This document shows positions 1 through 5,517 of a stretch of 13,735 nt of DNA, in pieces. The stretch spans positions 1-13,735 of the forward strand of contig JAEZJD010000196.1 in NCBI GenBank assembly GCA_023436425.1, in the 5' to 3' direction. The stretch is from Bacteroidota bacterium (GTDB lineage Bacteria; Bacteroidota; Bacteroidia; Chitinophagales; Chitinophagaceae). Positions within the stretch are counted from its first letter, which is position 1. Each line of letters starts with the position of its first letter. The translations under genes and the position numbers were made by a program. The notes beneath the pieces are model-generated. The model was not told the origin of the DNA, ran no database searches, and worked only from the letters and a program-made list of their open reading frames with translations.

Positions 1-665
1 ATATTGCCCAAAATAATATTGCATACGACAACGGCTACAACTGCTGCTGAAACGAACAGAGTGAGAAATAAAGCAAAATTTATTTTCTGTTTCCTCGCAA
101 TAAATAAAATCCAGCATGGAAGAAAAACAATGCCGAGAGGTCTGGAAATAATCGTAAGAACGAGAAACAACAGTTGAACTGCAATAGCTTTCCGGGTTAT
201 AGTTGTATACATAAGACAACTTGCAAAAAACAAAAGTGCTGAACTGTAAAAAAGCGATTCGGTAAACAGATAATAATTCCACGCCTGATAAGGAAAAAAA
301 GTTACCAGAAGCAGTGTTGTGATAAAAGCAGAAAATCTTTTTTTCTCAAGATGCTTCAGCGCGAAATAGAATCGGAACGTGGCGATAAAATTAATTATGA
401 GCTGAATGATGACAACCCCTGTAAAGCCAGCTCCTGTTTTTAAGCCCAAAGCAATAACTAAGGTGGTCGTCAGATAAAAGAAATACCGCACTTCCGGGAA
501 GTGCCCGTTTTGCAATAAATTTTCTGCAGCACGTATGTACTTTAAGCTTTCTAGGTCCGAATTAATTCCGAAAAAAAAGAATAATCCGGTTTGCGTAGCT
601 ACCCACACGCAAACAAGTATTATAAACTCGGTTCTGAACCTGTTATGTAACAATTTTGCAGTCAA
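1..665 (-). CDS. Partial multi-pass membrane protein, possibly GT-C-type glycosyltransferase (N-terminal ~221 residues)
   Basis: An open frame on the minus strand runs from about position 665 off the left edge, so only the N-terminal part is present. It is strongly hydrophobic, with about seven predicted membrane segments (roughly residues 14-33, 62-76, 79-101, 111-125, 137-154, 161-190 and 196-217 counted from the start at 665). A short acidic loop after the first segment (GINSDLES, residues 33-40), a TES at 135-137 and an RPLG at 175-178 resemble polytopic GT-C glycosyltransferases of the PIG-V/ArnT kind. That is a loose resemblance, not a family assignment. The frame has no ATG near its beginning; in-frame TTG codons lie at 719, 665 and 653, so the start is uncertain. 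It lies just downstream of the riboflavin synthase gene on the same strand and may be cotranscribed with it. Confidence 0.6.
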   Translation of the reverse strand, partial: MTAKLLHNRFRTEFIILVCVWVATQTGLFFFFGINSDLESLKYIRAAENLLQNGHFPEVRYFFYLTTTLVIALGLKTGAGFTGVVIIQLIINFIATFRFYFALKHLEKKRFSAFITTLLLVTFFPYQAWNYYLFTESLFYSSALLFFASCLMYTTITRKAIAVQLLFLVLTIISRPLGIVFLPCWILFIARKQKINFALFLTLFVSAAVVAVVVCNIILGN

Positions 666-681
666 TCTGGTTGTTTTCTCT

Positions 682-1269
682 CTATCTGGTCTCCGCCATG
701 CGGTTAATGTATTTGCCAATCATGTCAAACTCGATATTTACTTCATCGCCAACTTCTACTGTTCGAATGTTTGTGTAGGCATAGGTATACGGAATGATAG
801 CAACCGTGAATAAGTTTTTCTTCACATCAAAAACAGTAAGGCTGATTCCGTTGATGGCAACAGAACCTTTTTCAATCACGAGGGATGCAAACTTTCGCGG
901 AAAGCGAAACCGGTATTCAAAGCTGCCTTCCTTGTTTTTTATTTTTTTGCAAACAGCAGTGGTGTCCACATGCCCCTGAACAAAGTGTCCATCAAGTCTT
1001 GTGTTCAACAATAAACTTCTTTCAAGATTGATTAAAGTCCCTGGTTTCCAAAAATTCAGGTTTGTCTTCTTTAGCGTTTCCTCCACAGCAGTCACTTTAT
1101 GCATTGTGCCGTTCACTTCTTCTACCGTGAGGCAGGCACCGTCGTGGGCTACGCTCTGATCCACTTTCAATTCCGATGAAAGCGTCGACGAAATCCAAAA
1201 ACTCTTATTACTACCGTTTTCCAATACTTCTTTCACCTCGCCTACTGCTTCTATTATGCCTGTGAACAT
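682..1269 (-). CDS. ribE: Riboflavin synthase, alpha subunit
   Basis: Catalyses the last step of riboflavin synthesis, the dismutation of two 6,7-dimethyl-8-ribityllumazine molecules to riboflavin and 5-amino-6-ribitylaminouracil, in the cytoplasm as a homotrimer. The 195-residue protein opens with the family signature MFTGIIEAVGEV. It has the two lumazine-binding half-repeats: SVAHDGACLTV at about 39-49 and GSVAINGISLTV at about 135-146. The interdomain segment LDGHFVQGHVD (92-102) is characteristic. Length is normal for the family (about 195-215). The ATG at 1269 fits the conserved N-terminus exactly. It is transcribed divergently from rpsU across a spacer of about 90 bases, with the membrane-protein frame following. 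The first repeat reads AHDG where AVNG is more usual; this is probably harmless variation. Confidence 0.95.
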   Translation of the reverse strand: MFTGIIEAVGEVKEVLENGSNKSFWISSTLSSELKVDQSVAHDGACLTVEEVNGTMHKVTAVEETLKKTNLNFWKPGTLINLERSLLLNTRLDGHFVQGHVDTTAVCKKIKNKEGSFEYRFRFPRKFASLVIEKGSVAINGISLTVFDVKKNLFTVAIIPYTYAYTNIRTVEVGDEVNIEFDMIGKYINRMAETR

Positions 1270-1300
1270 GCAGCGAAATTCGTTGTTTTTGCATTTTCTT

Positions 1301-1332
1301 TTGGTTTCCTTCTAAATTCACTGTTATCTTTG
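1301..1332 (+). promoter_or_regulatory. Bacteroidota-type promoter of rpsU
   Basis: TTG at 1301-1303 and TATCTTTG at 1325-1332 are separated by 21 bases. This matches the TTG-N(about 17-23)-TAnnTTTG consensus of the Bacteroidota primary sigma factor. Transcription would start a few bases downstream and give a leader of about 20-25 nt carrying the strong ribosome binding site. Confidence 0.7.
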
Positions 1333-1346
1333 CTCTCCGAAATTTT

Positions 1347-1355
1347 AAAGGAGGT
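1347..1355 (+). promoter_or_regulatory. Unusually strong Shine-Dalgarno sequence of rpsU
   Basis: AAAGGAGGT is a 9-base perfect complement of the 16S 3' tail sequence ACCUCCUUU, with 7 bases before the ATG at 1363. No other plus-strand gene start in this window has such a sequence (tuf, secE, nusG, rplK, rplA, rplJ, rplL, xerC and hpf are A-rich or featureless upstream). In Bacteroidota the anti-SD is normally sequestered on the 30S platform by bS21 with bS18 and bS6. A strong SD kept only before rpsU fits the known autoregulation model, in which bS21-poor ribosomes translate rpsU. Confidence 0.9.
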
Positions 1356-1362
1356 ATAAAGC

Positions 1363-1560
1363 ATGCTAATTATCGATTCTAAGGACTGCGAAAACATAGA
1401 CAAAGCCTTAAAAAAGTACAAGAAGAAATTCGAAAAGGCTAAAATCTTGTTGCAGTTGCGTGAAAGACAGTCATTCACAAAACCGTCTGTTCGTCGCAGA
1501 AACCAGGTTTTGAAGGCTGTTTATAAGCAGAAAATAGCAAGCGGAAAAATCGAAGCATAG
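1363..1560 (+). CDS. rpsU: 30S ribosomal protein bS21
   Basis: Small basic 65-residue protein of the 30S platform near the 3' end of 16S rRNA. The sequence matches the bS21 family throughout: MLIIDSKDCENIDKAL at the start, a Lys-rich helix at about 17-27, and RERQSFTKPSVRRRNQ at 34-47. Tyr54 in KAVYKQK (51-57) is at the position of the aromatic residue reported to contact the sequestered anti-SD in flavobacterial ribosomes (recalled, not checked). The start is fixed by the perfect SD 7 bases upstream. It has its own promoter and is followed by an intrinsic terminator, then xerC and hpf. Control is probably translational, by the occupancy of bS21 on ribosomes. Confidence 0.95.
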   Translation: MLIIDSKDCENIDKALKKYKKKFEKAKILLQLRERQSFTKPSVRRRNQVLKAVYKQKIASGKIEA

Positions 1561-1582
1561 CTTCTCCTCTTCCAAATATTTT

Positions 1583-1623
1583 ATAGCTCCATAGTTTTTA
1601 TTACTTTGGAGCTATTCTTTTTT
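1583..1623 (+). terminator. Intrinsic terminator after rpsU
   Basis: ATAGCTCCA (1583-1591) pairs with TGGAGCTAT (1607-1615), nine base pairs, followed by TCTTTTTT (1616-1623). The T-tract ends at the base before the xerC ATG at 1624, so xerC is read either by read-through or from an unrecognised promoter. Confidence 0.8.
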
Positions 1624-2523
1624 ATGGAAAACCATCACGGAATTATTCAGAGCTTTCTCGATCATCTGAAATTTGAAAAGCGTTATTCACGACATACCGT
1701 TATTTCCTATCAAACAGACCTGATCTCTTTTTTCGACTACATCATCAGCCAGTACGGGGACCTTGCGATTACCGATATTTCTCACATGCATATACGTTCG
1801 TGGCTGGCGTCGCTAAAAGATGAAGGGCAGAAAGCAAAAAGCATCAATAGGAAAATTTCTTCGCTAAAATCCTTTTTTAAATACCAGTTGCGGATGGGCA
1901 GCATTGAAAAAACTCCTATGGGAAAAATCATTGCACCAAAAAACGAGAAGCGCCTTCCCACTTTTGTGGCGGAAAAAGGAATAGAAAAACTCTTTAATCA
2001 GCCGTTCGAAGATAGTTGGGAAGGAACCACCAATCAATTGCTACTAAAGCTTTTCTACAGCACCGGCATGCGGCGCAGCGAGTTGATAAACCTGAGAGAA
2101 AAAGATGTAAACTTTTCCAACCAAACATTGAAAGTGTTGGGTAAAGGAAATAAGGAACGCATACTGCCGGTGTCCGCTGATCTCATCGAAAAGATGAAAG
2201 AATACATTAACAGGAAAAAGGAAGAACTCGGTGATACCGGGACAGAATGGTTATTGCTCACGAAAAACGGAAAGCAGCTGCCACCGCGCCGCGTTTACGA
2301 TATTGTACGAAACAATTTGCCAGATGAAATCACAACGATTGAAAAGCGCAGCCCGCACGTGCTGCGACACAGTTTTGCCACTCATTTGATGAATAACGGT
2401 GCGGACCTAAACGCTGTAAAAGAGCTTCTCGGTCACAGCAGCCTTGCGTCTACTCAGGTCTATACCCACAATACCATAGAAAAGTTGAAAAATGTATATA
2501 AGAAATCGCACCCTAAGGCATGA
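1624..2523 (+). CDS. xerC: Tyrosine recombinase XerC/XerD family
   Basis: Site-specific tyrosine recombinase, probably one of the Xer proteins that resolve chromosome dimers at dif. The protein has 299 residues, the normal size. The N-terminal SAM-like core-binding domain covers about 5-90 (YSRHTVISYQTDL is typical) and the catalytic domain about 110-290. Catalytic residues by family alignment are Arg150 (TGMRRSEL), a Lys in GKGNKER (about 173-179), His245 and Arg248 (HVLRHSFATHL), His271 (GHSS) and the nucleophile Tyr280 (STQVYTH). The ATG at 1624 is chosen because an upstream in-frame TTG at 1606 lies inside the rpsU terminator stem. The rpsU-xerC-hpf order is familiar in Bacteroidota. Whether it is XerC or XerD cannot be decided from sequence by eye. 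Confidence 0.92.
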   Translation: MENHHGIIQSFLDHLKFEKRYSRHTVISYQTDLISFFDYIISQYGDLAITDISHMHIRSWLASLKDEGQKAKSINRKISSLKSFFKYQLRMGSIEKTPMGKIIAPKNEKRLPTFVAEKGIEKLFNQPFEDSWEGTTNQLLLKLFYSTGMRRSELINLREKDVNFSNQTLKVLGKGNKERILPVSADLIEKMKEYINRKKEELGDTGTEWLLLTKNGKQLPPRRVYDIVRNNLPDEITTIEKRSPHVLRHSFATHLMNNGADLNAVKELLGHSSLASTQVYTHNTIEKLKNVYKKSHPKA

Positions 2524-2640
2524 AATTTGGCAGATGGAAGGCGTTTGTTTTCTTGGAAAACGATATCAATAATATTAACTTCATACCGCCACTAGGCAAA
2601 AAGTTCTTTGATTATTTTTTCACCTGTTAAAACCATTTCT

Positions 2641-2940
2641 ATGATCGTACATGTTCAAGCGCTTCACTTTGATGCAGACAACAAATTGATTGAGTACGTA
2701 ACGACGAAGGTTCAAAAGCTGCAGCAGTTTCACGACCGGATCATCAAGGTGGATGTATTTCTGATATTGGACAATGTGGTGCATACTATTAAGGACAAGG
2801 TTGCTGAAATCAGAGTCCATGTACCCAGATCAGATTTTTTTGTAAAATCAACCAGCAAATCTTTTGAAGCATCTTTCGACGAAGCACTCGATGCAGTGGT
2901 TCAACAAATAAAAAAGAAGAAAGAAAAGCAAGCTGCGTAA
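2641..2940 (+). CDS. hpf: Ribosome hibernation-promoting factor, short form
   Basis: 99-residue protein of the HPF/YfiA (bS30-like) family that binds the 30S decoding channel in slow growth and stabilises inactive 70S or 100S ribosomes. The sequence begins MIVHVQALHFDADNKLIEYV. A central VDVFLIL strand, the AEIRVHVP strand and the C-terminal helix FEASFDEALDAVVQQIKKKK give the beta-alpha-beta-beta-beta-alpha pattern. It lacks the C-terminal dimerisation domain of long HPF. The ATG at 2641 matches the family N-terminus; the frame also opens at a TTG at 2608, but the extra 11 residues are not family-like. It is the last gene before a strong terminator. Confidence 0.9.
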   Translation: MIVHVQALHFDADNKLIEYVTTKVQKLQQFHDRIIKVDVFLILDNVVHTIKDKVAEIRVHVPRSDFFVKSTSKSFEASFDEALDAVVQQIKKKKEKQAA

Positions 2941-2944
2941 TATT

Positions 2945-2972
2945 AAGCTCCTGAACTTCAGGAGCTTTTTTT
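2945..2972 (+). terminator. Intrinsic terminator after hpf
   Basis: AAGCTCCTGAA (2945-2955) and TTCAGGAGCTT (2957-2967) form a near-perfect 11-base inverted repeat with a very tight loop, followed by a run of T to 2972. It separates the rpsU-xerC-hpf group from the tRNA cluster. Confidence 0.9.
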
Positions 2973-3007
2973 ATGAATTACTTCTCTTTTTTCTCCCCGC
3001 ACTTTTT

Positions 3008-3035
3008 TTGTAATCATCATTTTCCTTTACTTTTG
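3008..3035 (+). promoter_or_regulatory. Probable promoter of the tRNA-tuf cluster
   Basis: TTG at 3008-3010 and TACTTTTG at 3028-3035 with 17 bases between them match the Bacteroidota promoter consensus at the short end of the spacing range. It lies about 95 bases before the first tRNA, which would leave a 5' leader to be processed off. Confidence 0.55.
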
Positions 3036-3130
3036 CCATCCCAAAAACGGGAGTAGTTCTTTATTGTCAGTAATCAAACGAATTCATTGTGATCCAACAA
3101 TCATTATGGTTTGCTTGAACTGTTTAATCC

Positions 3131-3203
3131 GCCACTTTAGCTCAGCCGGTAGAGCAACTGATTTGTAATCAGTAGGTCGTTGGTTCGATTCCGACAAGTG
3201 GCT
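3131..3203 (+). tRNA. tRNA-Thr (anticodon TGT)
   Basis: A full cloverleaf can be drawn. The acceptor GCCACTT pairs with AAGTGGC, the anticodon stem ACTGA/TCAGT encloses TTTGTAA with anticodon TGT, and the T-arm contains TTCGATT. The discriminator is T3203 and CCA is not encoded. It reads ACA codons and is the first of four clustered tRNAs before tuf. Confidence 0.95.
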
Positions 3204-3219
3204 CAATACTGGCGCAGAT

Positions 3220-3233
3220 GGGTGGAAACACCC
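3220..3233 (+). other. GNRA-loop hairpin between tRNA-Thr and tRNA-Tyr
   Basis: GGGTG (3220-3224), loop GAAA, CACCC (3229-3233) form a compact 5-bp hairpin with a GNRA tetraloop, starting 17 bases after one tRNA and ending 4 bases before the next. It may guide processing of the precursor; function is not shown. Confidence 0.4.
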
Positions 3234-3237
3234 GCAA

Positions 3238-3320
3238 GGGCAGGTTCCAGAGCGGCCAAATGGGGCGGACTGTAAATCCGCTGTCTTTCGACTTCAGTGG
3301 TTCGAATCCACTCCTGCCCA
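3238..3320 (+). tRNA. tRNA-Tyr (anticodon GTA)
   Basis: Class II tRNA of 83 bases with a long variable arm. The acceptor GGGCAGG pairs with CCTGCCC, the anticodon stem GCGGA/TCCGC encloses CTGTAAA with anticodon GTA, and the T-loop contains TTCGAAT. The discriminator is A3320 and CCA is not encoded. It reads TAY codons. Confidence 0.95.
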
Positions 3321-3333
3321 CAGAACTAATTTG

Positions 3334-3369
3334 ACAATTAGCCAATTCAACAAATTGCTAATTGTTTTT
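3334..3369 (+). terminator. AT-rich inverted repeat with T-tract after tRNA-Tyr
   Basis: ACAATTAGC (3334-3342) is an exact inverted copy of GCTAATTGT (3357-3365), and an inner AATT/AATT pairing extends the stem. TTTTT follows. It looks like an intrinsic terminator or attenuator between tRNA-Tyr and tRNA-Gly. The AATT word recurs four times at spacings of 8, 9 and 7, resembling the repeat words in the later spacers. Confidence 0.5.
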
Positions 3370-3413
3370 CGTTCGAAGAGTTCTTTAAATAGTGCAGGCT
3401 TTGTGCGGCTGCC

Positions 3414-3445
3414 ATTTGCATATTGTCACATTGCCAAATTTGCAC
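3414..3445 (+). repeat. Degenerate 8-base tandem repeat before tRNA-Gly
   Basis: Four consecutive 8-base units, ATTTGCAT, ATTGTCAC, ATTGCCAA and ATTTGCAC, all begin with ATT in exact register. The array ends 9 bases before tRNA-Gly. Unlike the other spacers it has no clear opposing arm. Confidence 0.5.
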
Positions 3446-3454
3446 AATGAATTT

Positions 3455-3527
3455 GCGGAAGTAGCTCATTTGGTAGAGCGATAGCCTTCCAAGCTATAGG
3501 TGGCCGGTTCGAGCCCGGTCTTCCGCT
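3455..3527 (+). tRNA. tRNA-Gly (anticodon TCC)
   Basis: The acceptor GCGGAAG pairs with CTTCCGC, the anticodon stem ATAGC/GCTAT encloses CTTCCAA with anticodon TCC, and the T-loop contains TTCGAGC. The discriminator is T3527 and CCA is not encoded. It reads GGA (and GGG by wobble). Confidence 0.95.
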
Positions 3528-3532
3528 CTCTT

Positions 3533-3611
3533 TTCAGTTTGCAGTCTGCAGTTGCAGTTTGCAGTTGTGAAAGCTGCATTGCTAATTGCCAACTGATAAC
3601 TGCCAACTGAA
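3533..3611 (+). repeat. Inverted heptamer-repeat hairpin between tRNA-Gly and tRNA-Thr
   Basis: The left arm (3535-3569) is a run of CAGTTTG-type words with spacings 7, 7, 6 and 7. The right arm (3584-3611) is four exact 7-base units of AACTGCC type. The arms are inverted copies: 3533-3545 pairs with 3599-3611 at 12 of 13 positions, and 3555-3566 pairs with 3584-3595 at 10 of 12 plus one G-U. The result is a long imperfect stem between two tRNAs of one probable transcript. Confidence 0.65.
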
Positions 3612-3615
3612 CTAC

Positions 3616-3687
<72 letters not shown>

Positions 3688-3764
3688 CATCCTTCGGCAA
3701 CCTCAGAATGACAGTCAAACTGAGTTTATCGATATTTGCTGAGTAAAATATAAGGTGTAGAAGA

Positions 3765-3789
3765 GTCCTGCACAGCGGGACCGGAGGAC
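3765..3789 (+). promoter_or_regulatory. Alternative hairpins in the tuf leader
   Basis: GTCCTGC (3765-3771) can pair with GCGGGAC (3775-3781, loop ACA). Its first five bases can instead pair with AGGAC (3785-3789), so two exclusive folds exist about 75-95 bases before the tuf ATG. No T-tract follows. The whole 3688-3862 spacer lacks a convincing promoter. Confidence 0.35.
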
Positions 3790-3862
3790 GATAACAAATA
3801 CAAACGCTGGAAAAATAAAAGAAACAATAACAATTAAACCCCACAACTAAAAACCAAATAAA

Positions 3863-5050
3863 ATGTCTAAAGAGACCTTTAAGAGGGATAAACCCCACGT
3901 TAACGTTGGTACCATCGGTCACATCGACCACGGTAAAACCACTTTGACTGCCGCCATCACGTCTATTTTGGCAGGAAGAGGTATGGCGCAGGCAAAAAAA
4001 TACGACGAAATTGGTGCCGCTCCTGAAGAAAAAGAGCGTGGTATCACCATTAACACAGCTCACGTTGAGTACCAAACGGCTAACCGCCACTATGCTCACG
4101 TGGATTGCCCTGGTCACGCCGACTACGTTAAAAACATGATTACAGGCGCTGCACAAATGGATGGCGCTATTTTGGTTGTGGCGGCTACTGACGGTCCAAT
4201 GCCTCAAACAAAAGAGCACATTCTTCTTGCTCGCCAGGTGGGTGTTCCGCGTATGGTTGTTTTCATGAATAAGGTTGACCTTGTTGATGACCCGGAATTG
4301 CTGGAGCTTGTTGAAATGGAAATTCGCGAATTGCTAACCTTCTATGGTTTCGATGGCGACAACACTCCTATTATTAAAGGATCTGCAACCGGTGCATTAG
4401 CAGGCGAAGAAAAGTGGGTTAAAGCTGTCGACGAATTGATGGATGCTGTTGACAGCTACATTCCATTACCTCCTCGTCCGGTTGATCAGCCGTTCCTGAT
4501 GTCTGTTGAAGACGTATTCTCAATCACTGGTCGTGGTACGGTGGCTACAGGTCGTATTGAAAGAGGCCGCATTAAAGTTGGTGAGCCGGTTGAAATCGTT
4601 GGATTGATCGACGCCCCTCTGACTTCTACAGTAACAGGTGTGGAAATGTTCCGCAAATTACTTGACGAAGGGGAAGCTGGTGACAACGCAGGTCTGTTGT
4701 TGCGCGGTATTGAAAAAACACAAATTCGCCGGGGTATGGTTATCGTTAAGCCGGGCTCTATCACACCACACACTGAGTTTAAAGGCGAAGTTTACGTGTT
4801 AAGTAAAGAAGAAGGTGGACGTCATACTCCGTTCTTCCAAAAATATCGTCCTCAATTCTATTTCAGAACTACTGACGTAACAGGTGAAGTTGAGTTACCA
4901 GCAGGCACTGAAATGGTGATGCCGGGCGATAACACAACGTTGACTGTAAGACTGATTCAGCCGATCGCAATGGAGAAAGGTTTGAAATTCGCGATTCGCG
5001 AAGGTGGTCGTACTGTGGGTGCCGGTCAGGTTACGGAAATCTTAAAATAA
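3863..5050 (+). CDS. tuf: Translation elongation factor EF-Tu
   Basis: GTPase that brings aminoacyl-tRNA to the ribosomal A site. The 395 residues match Bacteroidota EF-Tu in length and sequence. The GTP-binding domain shows GHIDHGKT (19-26), the switch I threonine region ERGITINTAHVEY (58-70), DCPGH (81-85) with catalytic His85, NKVD (136-139) and GSAT (173-176). Domains 2 and 3 follow from about residue 205, ending GQVTEILK. The P-loop has Ile where Val is more common in other phyla. The leader is A-rich without a Shine-Dalgarno sequence, usual for this phylum. It lies in the conserved tRNA(Thr)-tuf-tRNA(Trp)-secE-nusG context and is followed by a heptamer-repeat hairpin. Confidence 0.98.
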   Translation: MSKETFKRDKPHVNVGTIGHIDHGKTTLTAAITSILAGRGMAQAKKYDEIGAAPEEKERGITINTAHVEYQTANRHYAHVDCPGHADYVKNMITGAAQMDGAILVVAATDGPMPQTKEHILLARQVGVPRMVVFMNKVDLVDDPELLELVEMEIRELLTFYGFDGDNTPIIKGSATGALAGEEKWVKAVDELMDAVDSYIPLPPRPVDQPFLMSVEDVFSITGRGTVATGRIERGRIKVGEPVEIVGLIDAPLTSTVTGVEMFRKLLDEGEAGDNAGLLLRGIEKTQIRRGMVIVKPGSITPHTEFKGEVYVLSKEEGGRHTPFFQKYRPQFYFRTTDVTGEVELPAGTEMVMPGDNTTLTVRLIQPIAMEKGLKFAIREGGRTVGAGQVTEILK

Positions 5051-5088
5051 GCTAAGGGCTTTAGCTCTAAGCTTTCGGCCGAAAGGCT
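5051..5088 (+). repeat. GCT-word repeat and palindrome just after tuf
   Basis: GCT words begin at 5051, 5058, 5064 and 5071 (spacings 7, 6, 7) and again at 5086. The last part contains an exact 14-base palindrome, CTTTCGGCCGAAAG (5072-5085), which can fold as a hairpin with a GGCC loop. It is a degenerate partner of the better array at 5119-5160. Confidence 0.5.
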
Positions 5089-5118
5089 ACGCAAATGATC
5101 GTATATTTGCTACATATT

Positions 5119-5160
5119 GCTAAGAGCTATTAGCTGACCGCTAGTAGCTTTTAGCTTTCT
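5119..5160 (+). repeat. Six-unit heptamer array folding as a hairpin before tRNA-Trp
   Basis: Six units of exactly 7 bases, each starting GCT (for example GCTAAGA and GCTATTA), run without gaps. Positions 5119-5134 pair with 5140-5155 over 16 base pairs, with a 5-base loop at 5135-5139. Fourteen pairs are Watson-Crick and two are G-U when read as plus-strand RNA; on the minus strand they would be A-C mismatches. This favours an RNA role in the tuf transcript. TTTCTT follows, so it could also act as the tuf terminator. It ends one base before tRNA-Trp. Confidence 0.65.
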
Positions 5161-5161
5161 T

Positions 5162-5232
5162 ACGGGCATAGTTCAATGGTAGAATAGCGGTCTCCAAAAC
5201 CGTTGATGGGAGATCGAATCTCTCTGCCCGTG
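5162..5232 (+). tRNA. tRNA-Trp (anticodon CCA)
   Basis: The acceptor ACGGGCA pairs with TGCCCGT, the anticodon stem GCGGT/ACCGT (one G-U) encloses CTCCAAA with anticodon CCA, and the T-loop contains TCGAATC. The discriminator is G5232, usual for tRNA-Trp, and CCA is not encoded. The position between tuf and secE is common in bacteria. Confidence 0.95.
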
Positions 5233-5241
5233 CGAAAAAAA

Positions 5242-5318
5242 GTTTGATGTTCAGGTTCAATGTTATAAGTTCTTTTGAGCAAAAACCTTCAACCTTAAAC
5301 CTCAAACCCTAAACCTTT
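5242..5318 (+). repeat. Opposed heptamer repeats before secE
   Basis: The right part (5284-5318) is five exact 7-base units of consensus AACCTTA (AACCTTC, AACCTTA, AACCTCA, AACCCTA, AACCTTT). The left part (from 5242 to about 5275) has GTT words at spacings 7, 6, 7 and 7, the opposite orientation of the same heptamer. The two arms form an imperfect inverted repeat. It ends four bases before the secE ATG, so it occupies the ribosome landing region. Confidence 0.65.
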
Positions 5319-5322
5319 TTCT

Positions 5323-5517
5323 ATGAACAAAATATCGCACTACTTCCGAGAGTCCTATAAAGAATTGTTGGGTAAAGTAACCTGGCCAAACTGGACGCAG
5401 TTGCAGCAATCAACAATGATCGTTTTGGCTGCTACACTTTTGATCACCGCTATCGTTGCAGTAATGGATTTCATTTCTGCCGGCGGATTGAACCTCATTT
5501 ATAAAATGTTCAGGTAA
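5323..5517 (+). CDS. secE: Preprotein translocase subunit SecE
   Basis: Small subunit of the SecYEG channel, clamping SecY in the inner membrane. The 64-residue protein has the short single-membrane-segment form usual outside the enterobacteria. An amphipathic N-terminal helix (about 1-18) with YFRESYKELLGKVTWPNW carries the conserved KVTWP turn (18-22), followed by one membrane helix at about 32-48. It lies directly before nusG with no gap: the TAA at 5515-5517 is followed at once by the nusG ATG, so translation is probably coupled. The leader carries a heptamer repeat array instead of a Shine-Dalgarno sequence. Confidence 0.93.
   Translation: MNKISHYFRESYKELLGKVTWPNWTQLQQSTMIVLAATLLITAIVAVMDFISAGGLNLIYKMFR

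Noticed and set aside
535..979. Plus-strand frames over the membrane-protein start and ribE
   Set aside because: They are antisense to the well-supported riboflavin synthase and membrane-protein frames and show no domain.
2547..2561. GTTTTC-TTG-GAAAAC hairpin after xerC as a terminator
   Set aside because: A weak AT-rich 6-bp stem without a T-tract; it does not support a terminator call.
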